Origin: Henricia sp. BOLD:AAB3569
Lineage: Eukaryota; Echinodermata; Asteroidea; Spinulosida; Echinasteridae
Length of the DNA stretch: 64,000 nt
NCBI GenBank assembly: GCA_037783545.1
Contig: JBBELK010000622.1
Coordinates: 248,001-312,000 of the forward strand
Direction of reading: 5' to 3'
Shown: piece after piece, positions 48,351-59,900 of the stretch
Layout: the number at the start of each line of letters is the position of its first letter
Position numbering within the stretch: the stretch's first letter is position 1
Made by a program: the position numbers and the translations under genes
Notes under the pieces: generated by a model
The model's input: the letters and a program-made list of their open reading frames with translations, nothing else
The model's database searches: none
What the model was told of the DNA's origin: nothing

Positions 48351-50369
48351 ATGATGGCAACAGACGTCGATGGCATGTTGGCCGAAATTTTGGCAGACAG
48401 TGGCTCAGAATCAGAGGAAGGTTCCATTCAAGATGAGTCTTCTGACGACGATCCACTAGAAGACCATGAAGACGGCATTACTGCAGCATTTCCTGAGGTA
48501 ATAATTACTAATTCTTTGGTGAACATTATCATCAGCATGATCGGTGTTATGTTAATGAATCAATTAGGCTAATTGCTATCCCATGTAATTCACCAGGCCC
48601 AGTATTTTTGTAGGCCCACCCCTAACGTCGGCCTATATAGGTCTATGGGGTTACAAATGCTGAAATTGAGAAATGTACATCATACATGTAGTAAAAAAAC
48701 CGCTCAAATGGCTCTTGTTTCCTTGTTCGCAACTACAAAGATTATACTCTAATGTTATAGTTTGTTTTTGTTGCAGCTTACCGACCAACCTGACCACCTG
48801 CCAAAATCGAGCAAGACTGCGAAGGTAGATTTCCGATCCGGTTGGGAGCAACGAGACCATTTCCAGTGTCCGACTGTGCCCTTCACGGGGAATCCTGGCC
48901 CGACCGGCGACTTTGCTACGCTCTCAGCAGTGGAGATCTTCAAGCTGTATTTCTGTGACCTTGTGTGGCAGATGCTGGTGAACGAGACGAATCGCTATGC
49001 GCAACAAACAATAGACTCTAACCCTGATAAACAAGTTTCCTGGCACCCGACCAATATTCCAGAAATGATGGCATTTGTGGCACTTATCGTTGCTATGGGC
49101 ATGAACAAATCATCTCAATATAGAATGTACTGGTCGACATCTGAACTGTTTAGCTTGCCATTCTATCCGTCGATCATGTCACGCAATCGGTTCCTTTCAA
49201 TTCTGAGATTCTTTCACATATCCAATAACCAAATTACTCAGACAGCCTCGGCTAAACGTGATAAACTTTCCAAAGTTCGACCCTTGATAGAAGTACTCGT
49301 CCCGAAGTTTCTAAACCTGTATAACCCTGCGCAGAATTTGTCTCCAGACGAGAGCATGTTAAAATTCAAGGGACGATTAAGTTTTGTTCAGTACATGCCG
49401 AAAAAACCAATCAAACGGGGTATGAAAGCCTTCTCCCCGAATGAATCAAAAACAGGGTACACATGTAATTGGAAACTATACACGGGAAGTGAGAACACCC
49501 AAACTGTTTATGTTGCACACATAAGTTCAGACTGCCCGCATCCAAAAATACTGACCAAACCCGCAAAATTAGTCATTGATCTGGTCCAGGGACTTGAGAA
49601 TAAGGGTCATATACTATATTGTGACAATTACTTCAATAGCCCAGCTCTTGTAGCTGAACTGTCTGAACTAGGATTCGGGTGTTGTGGTACTGTTCGGTAC
49701 ATGACCCAGGGGATTCCCCATGTTGCCAACCCCAAAAAACACAAAATGAAGAGAGAAGATGTCCCCCTTTTTTTGGTAAAAGGTGGGCAGTTGTGTATCG
49801 TTTGGCAAGACAAAAAATCGGTAACACTTTTAACAAATATCGGGAACTCTGACGTGTCAAAAAAGCAAATTCGGTGCAAGAAGAGCACAAGTGGATTTCG
49901 TGACGTTCTGAAGCCAAATTGTGTTGACCTGTATAATTTGAATATGGGAGGTACTGATGTTGCAGATCAATGTTTTCAGTACTACAATCATACGCACAGG
50001 AGTTTAAAATGGTGGAAACGAATTTTTTTCCGTATGCTCGATATTTGTATCGTCAATAGCCGAGTAATTTTTAACGGCATAGAGGGCAACAGACATGTCA
50101 GTAACCTAGATTTTCGTGTAGGTATTGTACAAGGCTTGCTGTTAGGTTGGGAACGTACTAATGCAACAAGTCGGCCGAGATACCACATTCCTATTGATTT
50201 GGCAAGACAACAACACTATCCTGGCAAAAACCGCAATGGAAAGAAACGCGACTGCATTGTTTGTAGCAACCGCACATTAAACAGGCGAAAACAGACCCGG
50301 ATGATCTGTAAAGAATGTAATAAACCAATGTGCACAGTTCCTTGTTTTGAAAAATATCATACCAAATGA
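48351..50369 (+). CDS. piggyBac transposase, two exons
   Basis: Exon 1 is 48351-48497 and exon 2 is 48777-50369. The 279 bp intron has a gag|gtaata donor and a tgttgcag|ctt acceptor, and is in phase 0. The spliced product is about 579 residues, the family's usual length. The acidic N-terminus (MMATDVDGMLAEILADSGSE) is typical. The DDE_Tnp_1_7 core carries the catalytic aspartates in blocks SPDESMLKFKGR (about D240), LYCDNYFNS (about D332) and GGTDVADQ (about D443 and D446). A C-terminal Cys-rich RING-like domain (CIVCSN, CKECNKPMC, CFEKYH) binds the transposon ends. It excises and inserts the element precisely at TTAA. The start ATG is at 48351, with an alternative one codon later. Confidence 0.92.
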
Positions 50370-50954
50370 TTGTAAGTATGTATATGTACAATCTGCTCGC
50401 CTTCAAATCTGCTCCCCATGCCCCCGCCCCCCACCCCATTCAATGTTGAAGACTGGTTCGACAAGCCACGGATTCAAACCAACATTGAATGGGGTGGGGG
50501 GCGGGGAGGGGGAGGGGCGAGAGAAAATACAAGTACATGCAGAAGTAGGGTTGAAGACACATCTTTTTAGACAAGCATTTTTAATTTCTTAGATTTTTTA
50601 CTTTTGAGTGCTTAATTTTCTTTTGTATTGTATACTTTTTAGGTATTTTCATTAGGTTTTTCTTTTTTATACTGATGTACGAGTACAGGGCCTTGTATTA
50701 CTTTTGTTGTGTAAAAACTAGCTTGAAATTACACTTAATAAATAAAAAGATGCACACTAAATTTCTCTCCTTTTTGTATGATTTGTGTCATCAGGTGTAC
50801 ACAAAATCATCAGAGCTATTTAGTGCATGTAAACCACAGAGGGCTCACTTCAATGAAATGTCTCCCAAACCAGTGGGTCTCTAGTGACACTGGGCTCGTA
50901 CTTACTGTGGTAAACAAGGGTACTGTCTTATATGAGTGGGTGGTATTGAAAGGG
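50370..50954 (+). other. piggyBac 3' region with hairpin
   Basis: Non-coding end of the transposon. An inverted repeat of 26 bp (cgccccccaccccattcaatgttg and complement, about 50421-50446 and 50482-50507) could form a strong hairpin in the transcript 3' end. The rest is AT-rich. Confidence 0.7.
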
Positions 50955-50958
50955 TTAA

Positions 50959-51553
50959 CTTTATTTTTTACACATTAACGGTAAAATATTGTCAGTCATA
51001 TACACTTCACATGTAAAATAGATGAAAATTATGCAGGGCATATACATTTTAACCATAGGCCTATATAAACCAAATGAATGTGTAATTATGAATGGTTTGG
51101 ATAAGAAGTAAAACAATTTACAATTTCTCACCTTTAAATTTCCCCTTTGTGAAATCAAAAACAAAATGTATAGGCCCAGCTGTACAAGTTCGTAGAATAC
51201 AGTGAACGGCAAAATGGTATATCCCTCTTGCACAAAATGTGAGAAAATAAAGTAAAACTTCTATCCAAACTGCACTACATGTTCCTTCACCTATAAAATG
51301 TTGGGCTTAGCTGGAAAATGCTCCAACTAAACCCCCTCATTTGACATTTCCAAATTTAGTACGCAAAACAGGGACGACAATTTGACATTTCTTTAACCTC
51401 ATTTTGTAGCTTTGTATGTACTATGCCTTAAAACACTCAAAAAGTAGTGGAGTGAATCTATGAACATCACTATAGCATATGCAACATTTCTGAATGGTGG
51501 AAAAAATTACTCGGAAGGTTGAAAAACAAACATTCATTTCTCATTTTAAGATG
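50959..51553. other. No gene seen
   Basis: AT-rich, non-coding by eye. Confidence 0.4.
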
Positions 51554-51940
51554 CAGGGGTGTGAAATTTCAGATTTTAATCTGATTTCAGATTTTTTTTT
51601 ATGTACCAACATTTTATTTCAGCTTTTTTTTCTCCCGACATGACATAAATTTTCTCTTATTTCCCCTATGCGTAAGCGTTGATTTTATTTTCCGCTTTTT
51701 TTCTACAGTACGGTACTTGCCACTTACTAGCACACACAATGTGCAAGCCAGCATTTAATACAAAATTACATTGTCGAAGGAAAAAATGCACCAACTGGGG
51801 ACATTATTAATTCATCAAGATGTCAGTGCAACTTAAGCGTGCCCCGAACCCCACACTGTTAGGGCTTCGCAATTTCAGCTTCACGATTGCAGTTTCAGAT
51901 TTTTTTCAGATTTGTTTTGGGTTCTCCACTCACACCCCTG
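51554..51940. mobile_element. Short hAT-like MITE
   Basis: The 11 bp ends caggggtgtga and tcacacccctg are perfect inverted repeats 387 bp apart. CAGGGGTG is a common hAT terminus. I did not find a matching 8 bp duplication, so class assignment is tentative. Interior has repeated ttcagatttt words. Confidence 0.6.
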
Positions 51941-54290
51941 TGGATAGCTGTTATAGCAACAGGATTTCATAAAAAAACTACAGCCATGAATGAAAATATC
52001 AATGTTTCAACATACCCCATGTTCCAACTAGCCCCACGCTCCCCTAATTCATATTTTACATAGACAACACTAAAATGCATGACGTATTTTAAACACGACG
52101 GTAGCCGGTCCTCAGTCATATTCAGTCGTTGTATGTAATATGTGGACTGGGAACCAGTCTAGTTCATAGGTTAAAAGGGGGCGATTTTTTTATTAATTTA
52201 GGCGAGAACAACCAACTCGCCCCATGCCTTTTCGTCCGAGAAAATCGAGAAAAGTTTTACATTTTACTCGAAAGAGTGCCACTTTTGCAAAGGTGAACAT
52301 CGAAAATGTTGTTTAGTATGTCCTCACGATCAACTTGTGAAAGTTTTATCAACTATACACTGTACCTCGGGTAAGAGCACGAAAATGATTTTATAGAAGT
52401 AATTTGCTCCTTCGTCCCATGGTCTACAAGTGCAGATACGTATTTTAACCATTTTTTTTACACAAACATCCAGCAATGACTGGTCACAATTATTTTAACC
52501 AAATTGAGTCTCATTTTAAGGCGAAAAATACGACTTTAAAATTTCAATAACCTGAGAAGCGCTCGCCCTATGGAGCTAGGAGACCCCTTATTTAATTGCA
52601 TTTTGAAAGCTCTTTAAGATAAAATAGGTTCCACAACTATCAAATGAACTTCAACATTTGATGATTCTACCTACTTCTGAAGTGACAATCTTGGAAATAG
52701 CCAGAAAAAGAAGAAACCGATAATAAAATTTCGAAAAATCCCAAACAACACTAAGATTCGAACCATGATTGCAAGTCAAGCTCTCTTCTGACCAGACCAC
52801 GAAGCTTGTTGCAAACCGACCACAATAAAAACCCTAAATTCCTTCAAAATAACCAACCCTAAACCTTAACCTATTATAGTCTCCTCTCAAGGCGCTAAAA
52901 AGGTATAAACCCTCCTCATTTTCCCCTAATAGTGGTGTAAACAAATTACTCGCGCGGCTAGGCCTACCGCAACGCGCAAAACAGACCTATGATATGAGAA
53001 GGCGCCGGGCTTTACCTAAAAAGGGGACTATCCTTCCTTGGGTCCGATTTTTATTCGTTTTGCGTGCGTTGCGTTGGCGCTGCGCTCGTCCGTCTGTATG
53101 GAGCAATTCAGACGCAAACCCTATGCAAACGAATGGAAAACGCATGACGAATGGAAAACGGACCAAAGGAATGGCGCCTTATCCTTTTTTTCATCCGTCT
53201 TGCGTGCGCGTTTTGCTCCACCTGTTCGTCTGTATCGGCCCAGAGCGATTGAGATGCAAATGGGTGAAAAATGCAGGATGGATAAAATAAACGTATCGAC
53301 CTGTAAATGAAAGGCGCCTTTAGTTGGTGTAAACCGACACACATAAAATTAAACAATCGCAACCACCAGTATTGTTTCACTCATGAACAAATATATTCGT
53401 GCCGCGTTTCCGTAAAGTGACACGCACAAAAATGCACGCACAACAATCGCTTAAAAAAGATTCTGTGTGAATGAGCATTAGTAAACTCATCCTAAAAGTT
53501 TGTAAAATTGTTTTGATAGAATTAATGTGCACCCACCACCAAACTAAAAAGAAAAGACAATAAATCATGCGTCTTGTAAGCACCCAAATTAAGTTGTCCC
53601 TCACTTTCAAAGGTCTGGCGACGCCGCTGGCCTACGCCTGTAGAACTTTATGGCAATGGGTATATGTGTAAGGCCACCTTATGCCCAGCACGTGTACGTT
53701 GCTAAGCCTGCTGTTGTATATGAATATGTATCGCCTCTCCGGCAATCGCTGCGGTTTCATTGGAAGGTTTGGATAATAAAAATGGTTTAGCCTATTCCAT
53801 CAAGGGGGTTTCTGACTTGCTGCACATATTTTTTAAAGCAAATTACAAGTTTGTTTTTTTACTGCTTGAGAACAAACTTTCTTCTTTCTTTCAGGATTAA
53901 CCAAATCTTTGTTCCAAAAATTAACATTTAATGACGTGATATTTTTATTAAAGTTTCAAACCATTTAGATCGGCGGCGTCAAAAATAACAAAAATTGGGA
54001 ATTTTTTTATATAATTAGACGAACAAATTTTATTTAATTAAAATAATACAGTTATAAAATCTTATTAATCTACTAACTGTGGAGAAAATTTGATGACATT
54101 TGGACCAGTATGAGGGAAGTTATGGCTTTTCAAAGTAGCACATGCAAACGCACATCGGCGATTACGTTTTTTTGCATACGGTAACCTATGGCAAAAAAGA
54201 GACGTTAATTTTCATGGTTCAACTGGCCATATCTTTTGTTTTAGGCAAAGTTGTCAAATTACACTTTCGAGTCTATTCTCCGACTTACTA
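51941..54290. other. Long stretch without a recognisable gene
   Basis: About 52131-52160 holds an inverted copy of the actgggaaccagtctag word that also occurs near 770, 1158, 19825 and 27288. It is probably a MITE terminus. The segment at 53030-53300 contains inverted fragments (gaatggaaaacg, ggaatggcgcc, cgtcttgcgtgcg) that look like another MITE. The rest is AT-rich and unclassified. Confidence 0.45.
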
Positions 54291-54299
54291 ATCCATTTC

Positions 54300-54665
54300 A
54301 CATCGCCGCCGGAAGCGATATTTTTTCCGTACTACATATTCGCTATGGGGCTTCATCGAGGTGTCTGATTGGTGCATTGTAAATGAATATTCATATTTTC
54401 TACATAAGGGTTTGTCGAGTCGTTTGGTAGTCTAGTGGTTAAGACGTAGTACTATCAGTCGAGAGATTGCAGGTTCGAATCTCCTTTGAGTCTTATTAAT
54501 TTGTTTCACTATTAATTGAGGAAAGAGTGGGGTTATGTTGAGGTCGTTATCGACAAAATACATCAGTATGCAACATATGCATAGGGGTTAAACCAATCAG
54601 AAGCAATGTTCGCTAAACAGCGGTACGGAAAAAAATATCGCGCCCCGGAAGAAAGTTATTGTGTC
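54300..54665. mobile_element. Inverted-repeat element enclosing a tRNA-like segment
   Basis: The left gcgatattttttccgtac and right gtacggaaaaaaatatcgc are inverted, with an inner pair gtctgattggtgcattg and its approximate complement. The centre, about 54415-54500, reads like a tRNA-derived SINE head. Confidence 0.6.
54415..54500 (+). other. tRNA-like (SINE head or tRNA pseudogene)
   Basis: A-box-like tagtctagtggttaagacg and B-box-like ggttcgaatctcc are correctly ordered and spaced. However, neither the acceptor nor the T stem pairs properly, so this is not a functional tRNA gene. It may be a SINE promoter. Confidence 0.5.
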
Positions 54666-55022
54666 AATACGGATACAATGCACGGCGTTTGGTTTGGTGT
54701 AAGAATATAATTACTCGTGCGAACACGCTGCATTCTGGTGCTAAGGACATGGAGTCCACGGAGTCCTGCAAGCAACAACTATATCGCCATGTCTAATGCA
54801 CAGTCAAGTAATTTTGAGTACATTCTTAAAAATAATATACAGTTTGAGTACATTATTAACTTAACTTAACTTAACTTATGCGTAAACAAGTCGTGCCATT
54901 GCGTGTCAATGCGTGCCAATGCGTCCCATTTTTGGTCGCGCATTCACGGACGTATATATAAATTCTGGACCCGCAATGAGCCCGATTCTGTGAAGTAACC
55001 GCGGCGCAAGACTATCGCCATT
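54666..55022. other. Gene-less; short TTAAC repeat
   Basis: A TTAAC microsatellite of just over four copies lies at about 54856-54877. No gene is seen. Confidence 0.5.
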
Positions 55023-55029
55023 TTATGCT

Positions 55030-55380
55030 AGGAGTCCACTGGGCCAGCGCCAATTGGTGCCAGTTCGCGCCAAAGATTATGTGATTGGCGCGTAGTGGCT
55101 CGCTGTGGCGCCGAATTAATGTCCGCTCGGCATGTGTCGCCAAGTGGAATAAACTGGGTGCCATATGGCGTGCGCCAAATGCCACCCGGCTTGCTCCAAA
55201 ATGTTGCGCCAGTTTGCGCCAGTTCGCGCCATTACACGGCCATTTGATTCCAAAATTCACCCTGTTGGCGCCATTCGCGCCAATAGACGGCTACTTTGCG
55301 CCACTTGGTGATTAGTTTGTGCCAAAGGTCGCCAAATTGGTTTAAACTTGGCGCCGCTTGGCGCTACTTGCCGACTATAT
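55030..55380. repeat. Left subterminal GCGCCA motif cluster
   Basis: More than a dozen gcgcca or tggcgc words occur in both orientations within 350 bp, followed by a TATA-like ctatataaat at about 55375. They are presumably binding sites for the transposase or its Myb-like partner, and some resemble E2F sites. Confidence 0.65.
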
Positions 55381-55464
55381 AAATACCGGCCATCGGCTAC
55401 CTGGTTCAGACCCTCCTCAGCTGCTGTATGAACAACATCTCTACTAAATATTTACAATTTTGAT

Positions 55465-56030
55465 ATGTCTGAGGCTTTTGATAATGTTGGAGTGATGATG
55501 CTGCTCCATCAGAAGATGATGAGAGATGCTGAGGTGGCCACTGCCTATCAACTTATGCTGGCCAATCCTGAAGAAGAAGAGCCTCCTCAGAAGAAAAGGA
55601 AGCACAACTGGTGGTTTAGACCCATACCCCACCCACAGTTGAGGGCCGAACGTGGACAGTACCACACTTTGATGAAAGAGCTGAGGGAGAATGACAGGAG
55701 GAAGTTCAAGAACTACACCAGGGTGTCCCCAGAGATGTTTGATGACCTGTTGGTCAGTCTTACACCCCACTTGCAGAAGAAGGACACCCACTTTAGGAAC
55801 GCCATTCCCCCTGGTCTCAAGTTGTCCGTCTTCCTGCGCCATCTCGCCACTGGGGCCACCTATGCCGAGCTGTCTTACAACTTCCGAGTGGGCAAGGAAA
55901 CCATCCAGAAGTTTGTCCCTGATGTAGCCAGAGCGATAGTGGATGAGTATGCTGCAGAAGTCATCTCCCTCCCCACAACCAATGAAGGCTGGCTTGAGGT
56001 TGCAGGTGATTTTGAAGCCAGATGGAATCT
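55465..56030 (+). pseudogene. PIF/Harbinger transposase, 5' part only
   Basis: MSEAFDNVGVMMLLHQKMM opens the frame. The helix-rich DNA-binding part of Harbinger transposases follows: NYTRVSPEMFDDLLVSLTPH, then PGLKLSVFLRHLATGATYAE, then FRVGKETIQKFVPDVARAI. The frame reaches the EVAGDFEARWN block just before the catalytic core, then runs into unrelated sequence from the partner gene read backwards. The DDE core is absent, so this copy cannot make an active enzyme. The frame stays open to 56121 only by chance. A TATA-like box lies about 85 bp upstream of the ATG. Confidence 0.88.
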
Positions 56031-56112
56031 TGGGCTGGGGGTCCTTCTTCTTGGACTGCTCAGGCTTGTCCTTCTTCCCCTTGCTACTGCCTTTCTTGCC
56101 TTTGGGGGGCAT
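56028..56112 (-). pseudogene. Harbinger partner (Myb-like) gene, 5' fragment
   Basis: Reading leftwards from an ATG at 56112: MPPKGKKGSSKGKKDKPEQS, then KKKDPQPKI, a Lys-rich start. After that the sequence becomes the antisense of the transposase. Harbinger elements carry a second gene for a Myb/SANT-like protein that carries the transposase into the nucleus and helps it bind ends. The identity here is inferred from position, as the Myb domain itself is deleted. A TATA-like tataaaag lies upstream at about 56226-56233 on this strand. Confidence 0.6.
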
Positions 56113-56214
56113 CTTCGTTGAAAATGGTGTGAAATCTTGTAGAAATTGTGAAGGAAAAACTGCGTGGAGGTGTTGTCGAGTCGAATCTTGAAAGTTGTGT
56201 GAGAAAGTCCTGCG

Positions 56215-56710
56215 ATGCCGCCCTGCTTTTATAGGCGGCAAGTGGCGCCGAATGGCGGGCAACCAGGTGGCATTTGGCGCACATTTGGCGCGCTTTGGCG
56301 GGCTATCCGCCTCTGTTGGAATTATTTTGCGCGTAGTGGCGCAAACAAGGTGCCACTTGGCGCCAAGTGGCGCCATGTGGCGCGAAATCTCATTGGCGCA
56401 ACTTGGCGCGCGCCATTACATTCCAGTGGATTCCAATAGGCGGATTGTTTGCGCCAAAGGGCGATATGTTCGCGCCATTTGGTGCCACTTGGCGGACACT
56501 TGGCGCTGATTGCTCGATGCAAGTGGCGCGACGAAAATTTCAAACATTTTGAAATTTTCTTGCCGCCACATTTAAATTTGGTGCCGTTCCGGGCCACCAC
56601 GAGCCAGTTGGGAGGCAGTTTGAGCCACTACACGCCACTAGGCACCTTATTGGCGACACTAGGCGCCACAGCAAATTGCATTGGCGCAAACTGGCACCAA
56701 CTGGCGCTGG
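56215..56710. repeat. Right subterminal GGCGCC motif cluster
   Basis: Dense tggcgcc, ttggcgc and gcgccaa words in both orientations, mirroring the left cluster. Open frames across it arise from this biased composition. Confidence 0.65.
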
Positions 56711-56731
56711 CCCAGTGGACTCCTAGCATTA

Positions 56732-57189
56732 GCGGGCCGCCTTTCGATAAAATAATACAGTGTGTACCGAGTGCAGGTTAACTCGACCGTCGTACCAACT
56801 CGACCGTTGTAAGTTTAATTGCAGAAGTCAACTCGTCTGTTAAATTGGGAAGTTGATCGGTCATGTGATGACCAGAAATATTCTGGAGATGTGGCACTGT
56901 TGATTGCGAAAATAGAGCAATTTTAGCTGTAAAATGGATTTGTTTAAAAGCATTGTGATCAGTATGGAATACAACCAGGAATCAGGTTGGATAAATAAGT
57001 TTTATGTACCTTGCATTTTTATTTTTTATGCAGGTGAACAAACAAGAATATGGAATGACACCCTCCGCTCCCCCACCACCATGGTCCTATACTGAGTCAA
57101 CATAGAACTTAAAGAGGAAGAATCCCCCTTGACGAAAATCCAGCATTTAGGCTTTTTCTTATAGTCCAAACATCCCTCTTGCCGACGTG
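56732..57189. other. No gene seen
   Basis: Contains a short direct repeat of aactcgaccgt near 56780-56805; otherwise nothing classified. Confidence 0.4.
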
Positions 57190-58085
57190 GATTTTTATTA
57201 TTTTTTAATTGTCGGTTTTAAGTGGATAAATTGCAAGCAAAAGTGCGCTTTTCGAAAATGAGATTTTCGCGATTTCTGAAACGCTCATTGGGTATTCATG
57301 ATATGCGCGTGACCCCGTGACGCAATCCTGAGAAAGAGAAGTCAACACGATTGTTAGCTCCATACGTTTACACGCAAAAAACTTGGAAAACCGTCTCTGT
57401 TAGATGGTGTTTTTTGAAGAATTTTGTTGGTCCAAAAAGCCAGATATATGCCCAGTAGCTGCGTGGTTGTATGTTTTACCAGACACGATGAAAAAAAAAG
57501 AGCAGAAAGATTTTCTTTTCTATTACCAAGAGAGAGAAAAATGAGTCGCTCATTCTAACTTGTACCAGCCGATGTAACACGTGGGAACTATACGGCCCGC
57601 ATGGAACCGTTCAATGCTGCAGACAGACCGCTGTGAATGCCGTTCGTTCCGTGACAAAACCACCCGTCGCAATGCACAAGTATTTACTTCAAAAGAGCTT
57701 AATTGTGAGCCACAATTTCACCTTTTTTTCACAAAACAGGTAATAGTAGATTGTTGTCATATTACATGAAGTGTTTTTCACGTTTGTATTTTGAATTACA
57801 AGGTCAAAACAGGCATGATAACCATTCACTTCGTGTATTTTCCATTCAATACTGCGCAGGCCGTTTTGTATGTTTCTCAGGATGACGTCAAAACCCTGTT
57901 GATAAACAGACCAAGTGACCTCGAGCGTTTCAGAATTTCGGGTGAAGAGGGTCGGAACTGCTTTACGTTTTAAGCAAAAGCCTGTCGATTTGTTTGTGAA
58001 CAACAAGTTGTGATGGTGTTGTAGACACATACACCTCCATGATAAACATAAAAACTCAAAAAATGTGGAAGGGGGGATTCTAGCT
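57190..58085 (-). repeat. Dispersed repeat, inverted partner of 3834-4640
   Basis: Approximate reverse complement of 3834-4640, with extra material near 57400-57500 not present in the other copy. Non-coding. Confidence 0.7.
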
Positions 58086-59120
58086 GTTTAAAGGACAACT
58101 CAAGATTGGATGCCCCCAACCATGCCAACTGAACTGGTCCACCGGTACGTGTAGCATTCAAACCAACAGCGACATAGAGAATCGTCATTGGTCATCAAGG
58201 AGGCCACGGATCCAACGACATCAAGTGAACAAAAGCAAGTGAACTAAGTCCATCCAGAGGCACCTCTTTAAGTTGTGGTGGACAAGACATTGAGCTTGTT
58301 TTCAGCATGTCGGCACATGATCGGACCGGTTATCTGAAACCAAACGGCTCTTTTCAGAGCCATCCCACTTTACAAAAGAGATTGTATTCTATAAATGCAT
58401 GTTGCCTGAACCAAGATAGAACACTAGAGCTCATGTGCTTCACGAAGCACGGATATCAGCCTGAAATAGCTTTTATGAAAGGTTTTTCTGACCTTTGAAC
58501 AATGTAGAATGTTGGGGAAACATTTGACTGGAAATCAAGATGCTGATGCATATATAGTTTTTTTGAACTGGCACTGCTCCAGTGTCACATACAGCATATA
58601 CGTACGTACAGCATTGCCAAGAATGTACCGATATTCCTCTAGACGCGAGTGTGGCCGTTTTCTAAACACTTCCTTAAGTTCCTTCTTCTATACGTTCCGG
58701 CTACATGCAATTCACCATCCGAGCAATACAGCGCGTGAGCGCGTATCATAAAAACGACCAGGAGAAAGACTATGGGGGTATCGCAATTGAGCAATTGGAT
58801 ATACCCCTCTAGGCCACCGCTGTATGTTGTGCATGGTCCTACATGTACAAACACGTGCATGACTTGTATTACTATGTGTAGCAATCGCTGAGGATCATGA
58901 ATGCGATGTATTCATACGTAAATTTGCGCGCGATACATGTACATGTATTGTGAATCACCCAGTAGTGATTTATAAAACCAGGTGAGGGTATCGCACTTTT
59001 GAATTTTATTTTGTCATTGATGAAATAAACAAACAGCGAGTTCCAATCGTGACTGGACAAAAAAAAATGCATTTTTTTGTTATTCTGATTTGTGTAAGTT
59101 CTTCGCATGTAACTTTTTTA
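58086..59120. other. No gene seen
   Basis: Several short open frames overlap on both strands, none with conserved motifs. 'acatgtacatgta' runs occur near 58930. Confidence 0.4.
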
Positions 59121-59900
59121 GTCTACATGACAAAGTTTACAATTTCGGCCGAAACTGACCAGTGGTCAGTTTTGTCGATGTTTGGTATTTTTGAGCTCGC
59201 CATTGAACGTAGATTCCAAAAATAATACCCAAAGTCCATTTTGGACGAAGTTAAAAATTTCGGCCACTGCTGACCACTGACCACCACCTCAAAAAAATTG
59301 CGCTTCCTCGCTGACCCCGAAAATGACCTTCATGTTGCCATACGACCAAGTTGAACATTTCGGCCACTGGACTGACCAATGACCTATAAAACTCTTAAGA
59401 AGCATTTTGTATAAGATGGGACTGGGATCAACGAAGATCCTGTCCAAATTTGGCTGAAAACGACGAAGGATTTGGGCAAATATTGGCACATATAGCATTT
59501 GGGTCATTCCAAAGAAAATGACCCGTACTGACCATTAGGTAGCCGATGGCCAAATTCTGTGAACAACCCATATGTAGCTTGGTCCAAAGATGTTACTGAC
59601 CACATTTGACATTAATTGTGTCAAGACTGTGGAAGAAGAAGCATTTTATAATTTTGAAGAAAATGACCAGTAGTGACCAGTAGTTGACCATTGACCTCAC
59701 GTGGTGGTCACCCAAGATAGGACTCCGGTCAAGGAAGACTCTGTCCAAATCTGGTTGAAATCGGCCACGGCGTTTGGCAGTTATTAGCAGATATGTGATG
59801 TCACGTGACCGTTTGCCCGAAGAAAGAAAGAATTTAGAAAGAAAGAAAGAATTTAGAAAGAAAGAAATCGGACGATCACAATATACCAGCGTGCTGCGCA
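59121..59900. repeat. Degenerate TGACCA-rich repeat region
   Basis: The words gaccactgacc, tgaccagtagtgacc and atttcggcc recur irregularly. Two copies of a longer phrase (ctctgtccaaatctggttgaaa and atcctgtccaaatttggctgaaa) show an old duplication. A GAAA-rich microsatellite lies at 59820-59870. Confidence 0.55.

Larger units (their letters stand above)
48041..50954 (+). mobile_element. piggyBac DNA transposon, appears intact
   Basis: Flanked by TTAA at 48037-48040 and 50955-50958, the diagnostic piggyBac duplication. The ends ccctttcattccc and (reverse complement) ccctttcaatacc form short inverted repeats. It is 2.9 kb with a full-length two-exon transposase. No disruption of the transposase frame is seen, so it could be active or recently active. 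Confidence 0.93.
55026..56728. mobile_element. PIF/Harbinger transposon, internally deleted
   Basis: The terminal repeats tgctaggagtccactgggcc and complement at the right continue imperfectly for about 45 bp. They are flanked by the trinucleotide TTA (55023-55025 and 56729-56731), the usual Harbinger duplication. The left part encodes the start of a transposase, and the right part encodes, on the opposite strand, the start of the second (Myb-like) Harbinger gene. The middle of both genes is missing, with the junction near 56025-56035. Both subterminal regions are packed with ggcgcc/gcgccaa words. Confidence 0.88.

Noticed and set aside
54415-54500. A possible functional tRNA gene
   Set aside because: A- and B-box-like words are present but the acceptor and T stems do not pair, so I treat it as a tRNA-derived relic.
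54856-54877. Telomeric repeat
   Set aside because: TTAAC is not a known animal telomere unit and only about four copies are present.
56116-56376. Upstream extension of the leftward Harbinger-partner frame
   Set aside because: The stretch before the ATG at 56112 runs through GGCGCC repeats and untranslated leader, and looks open only by composition.
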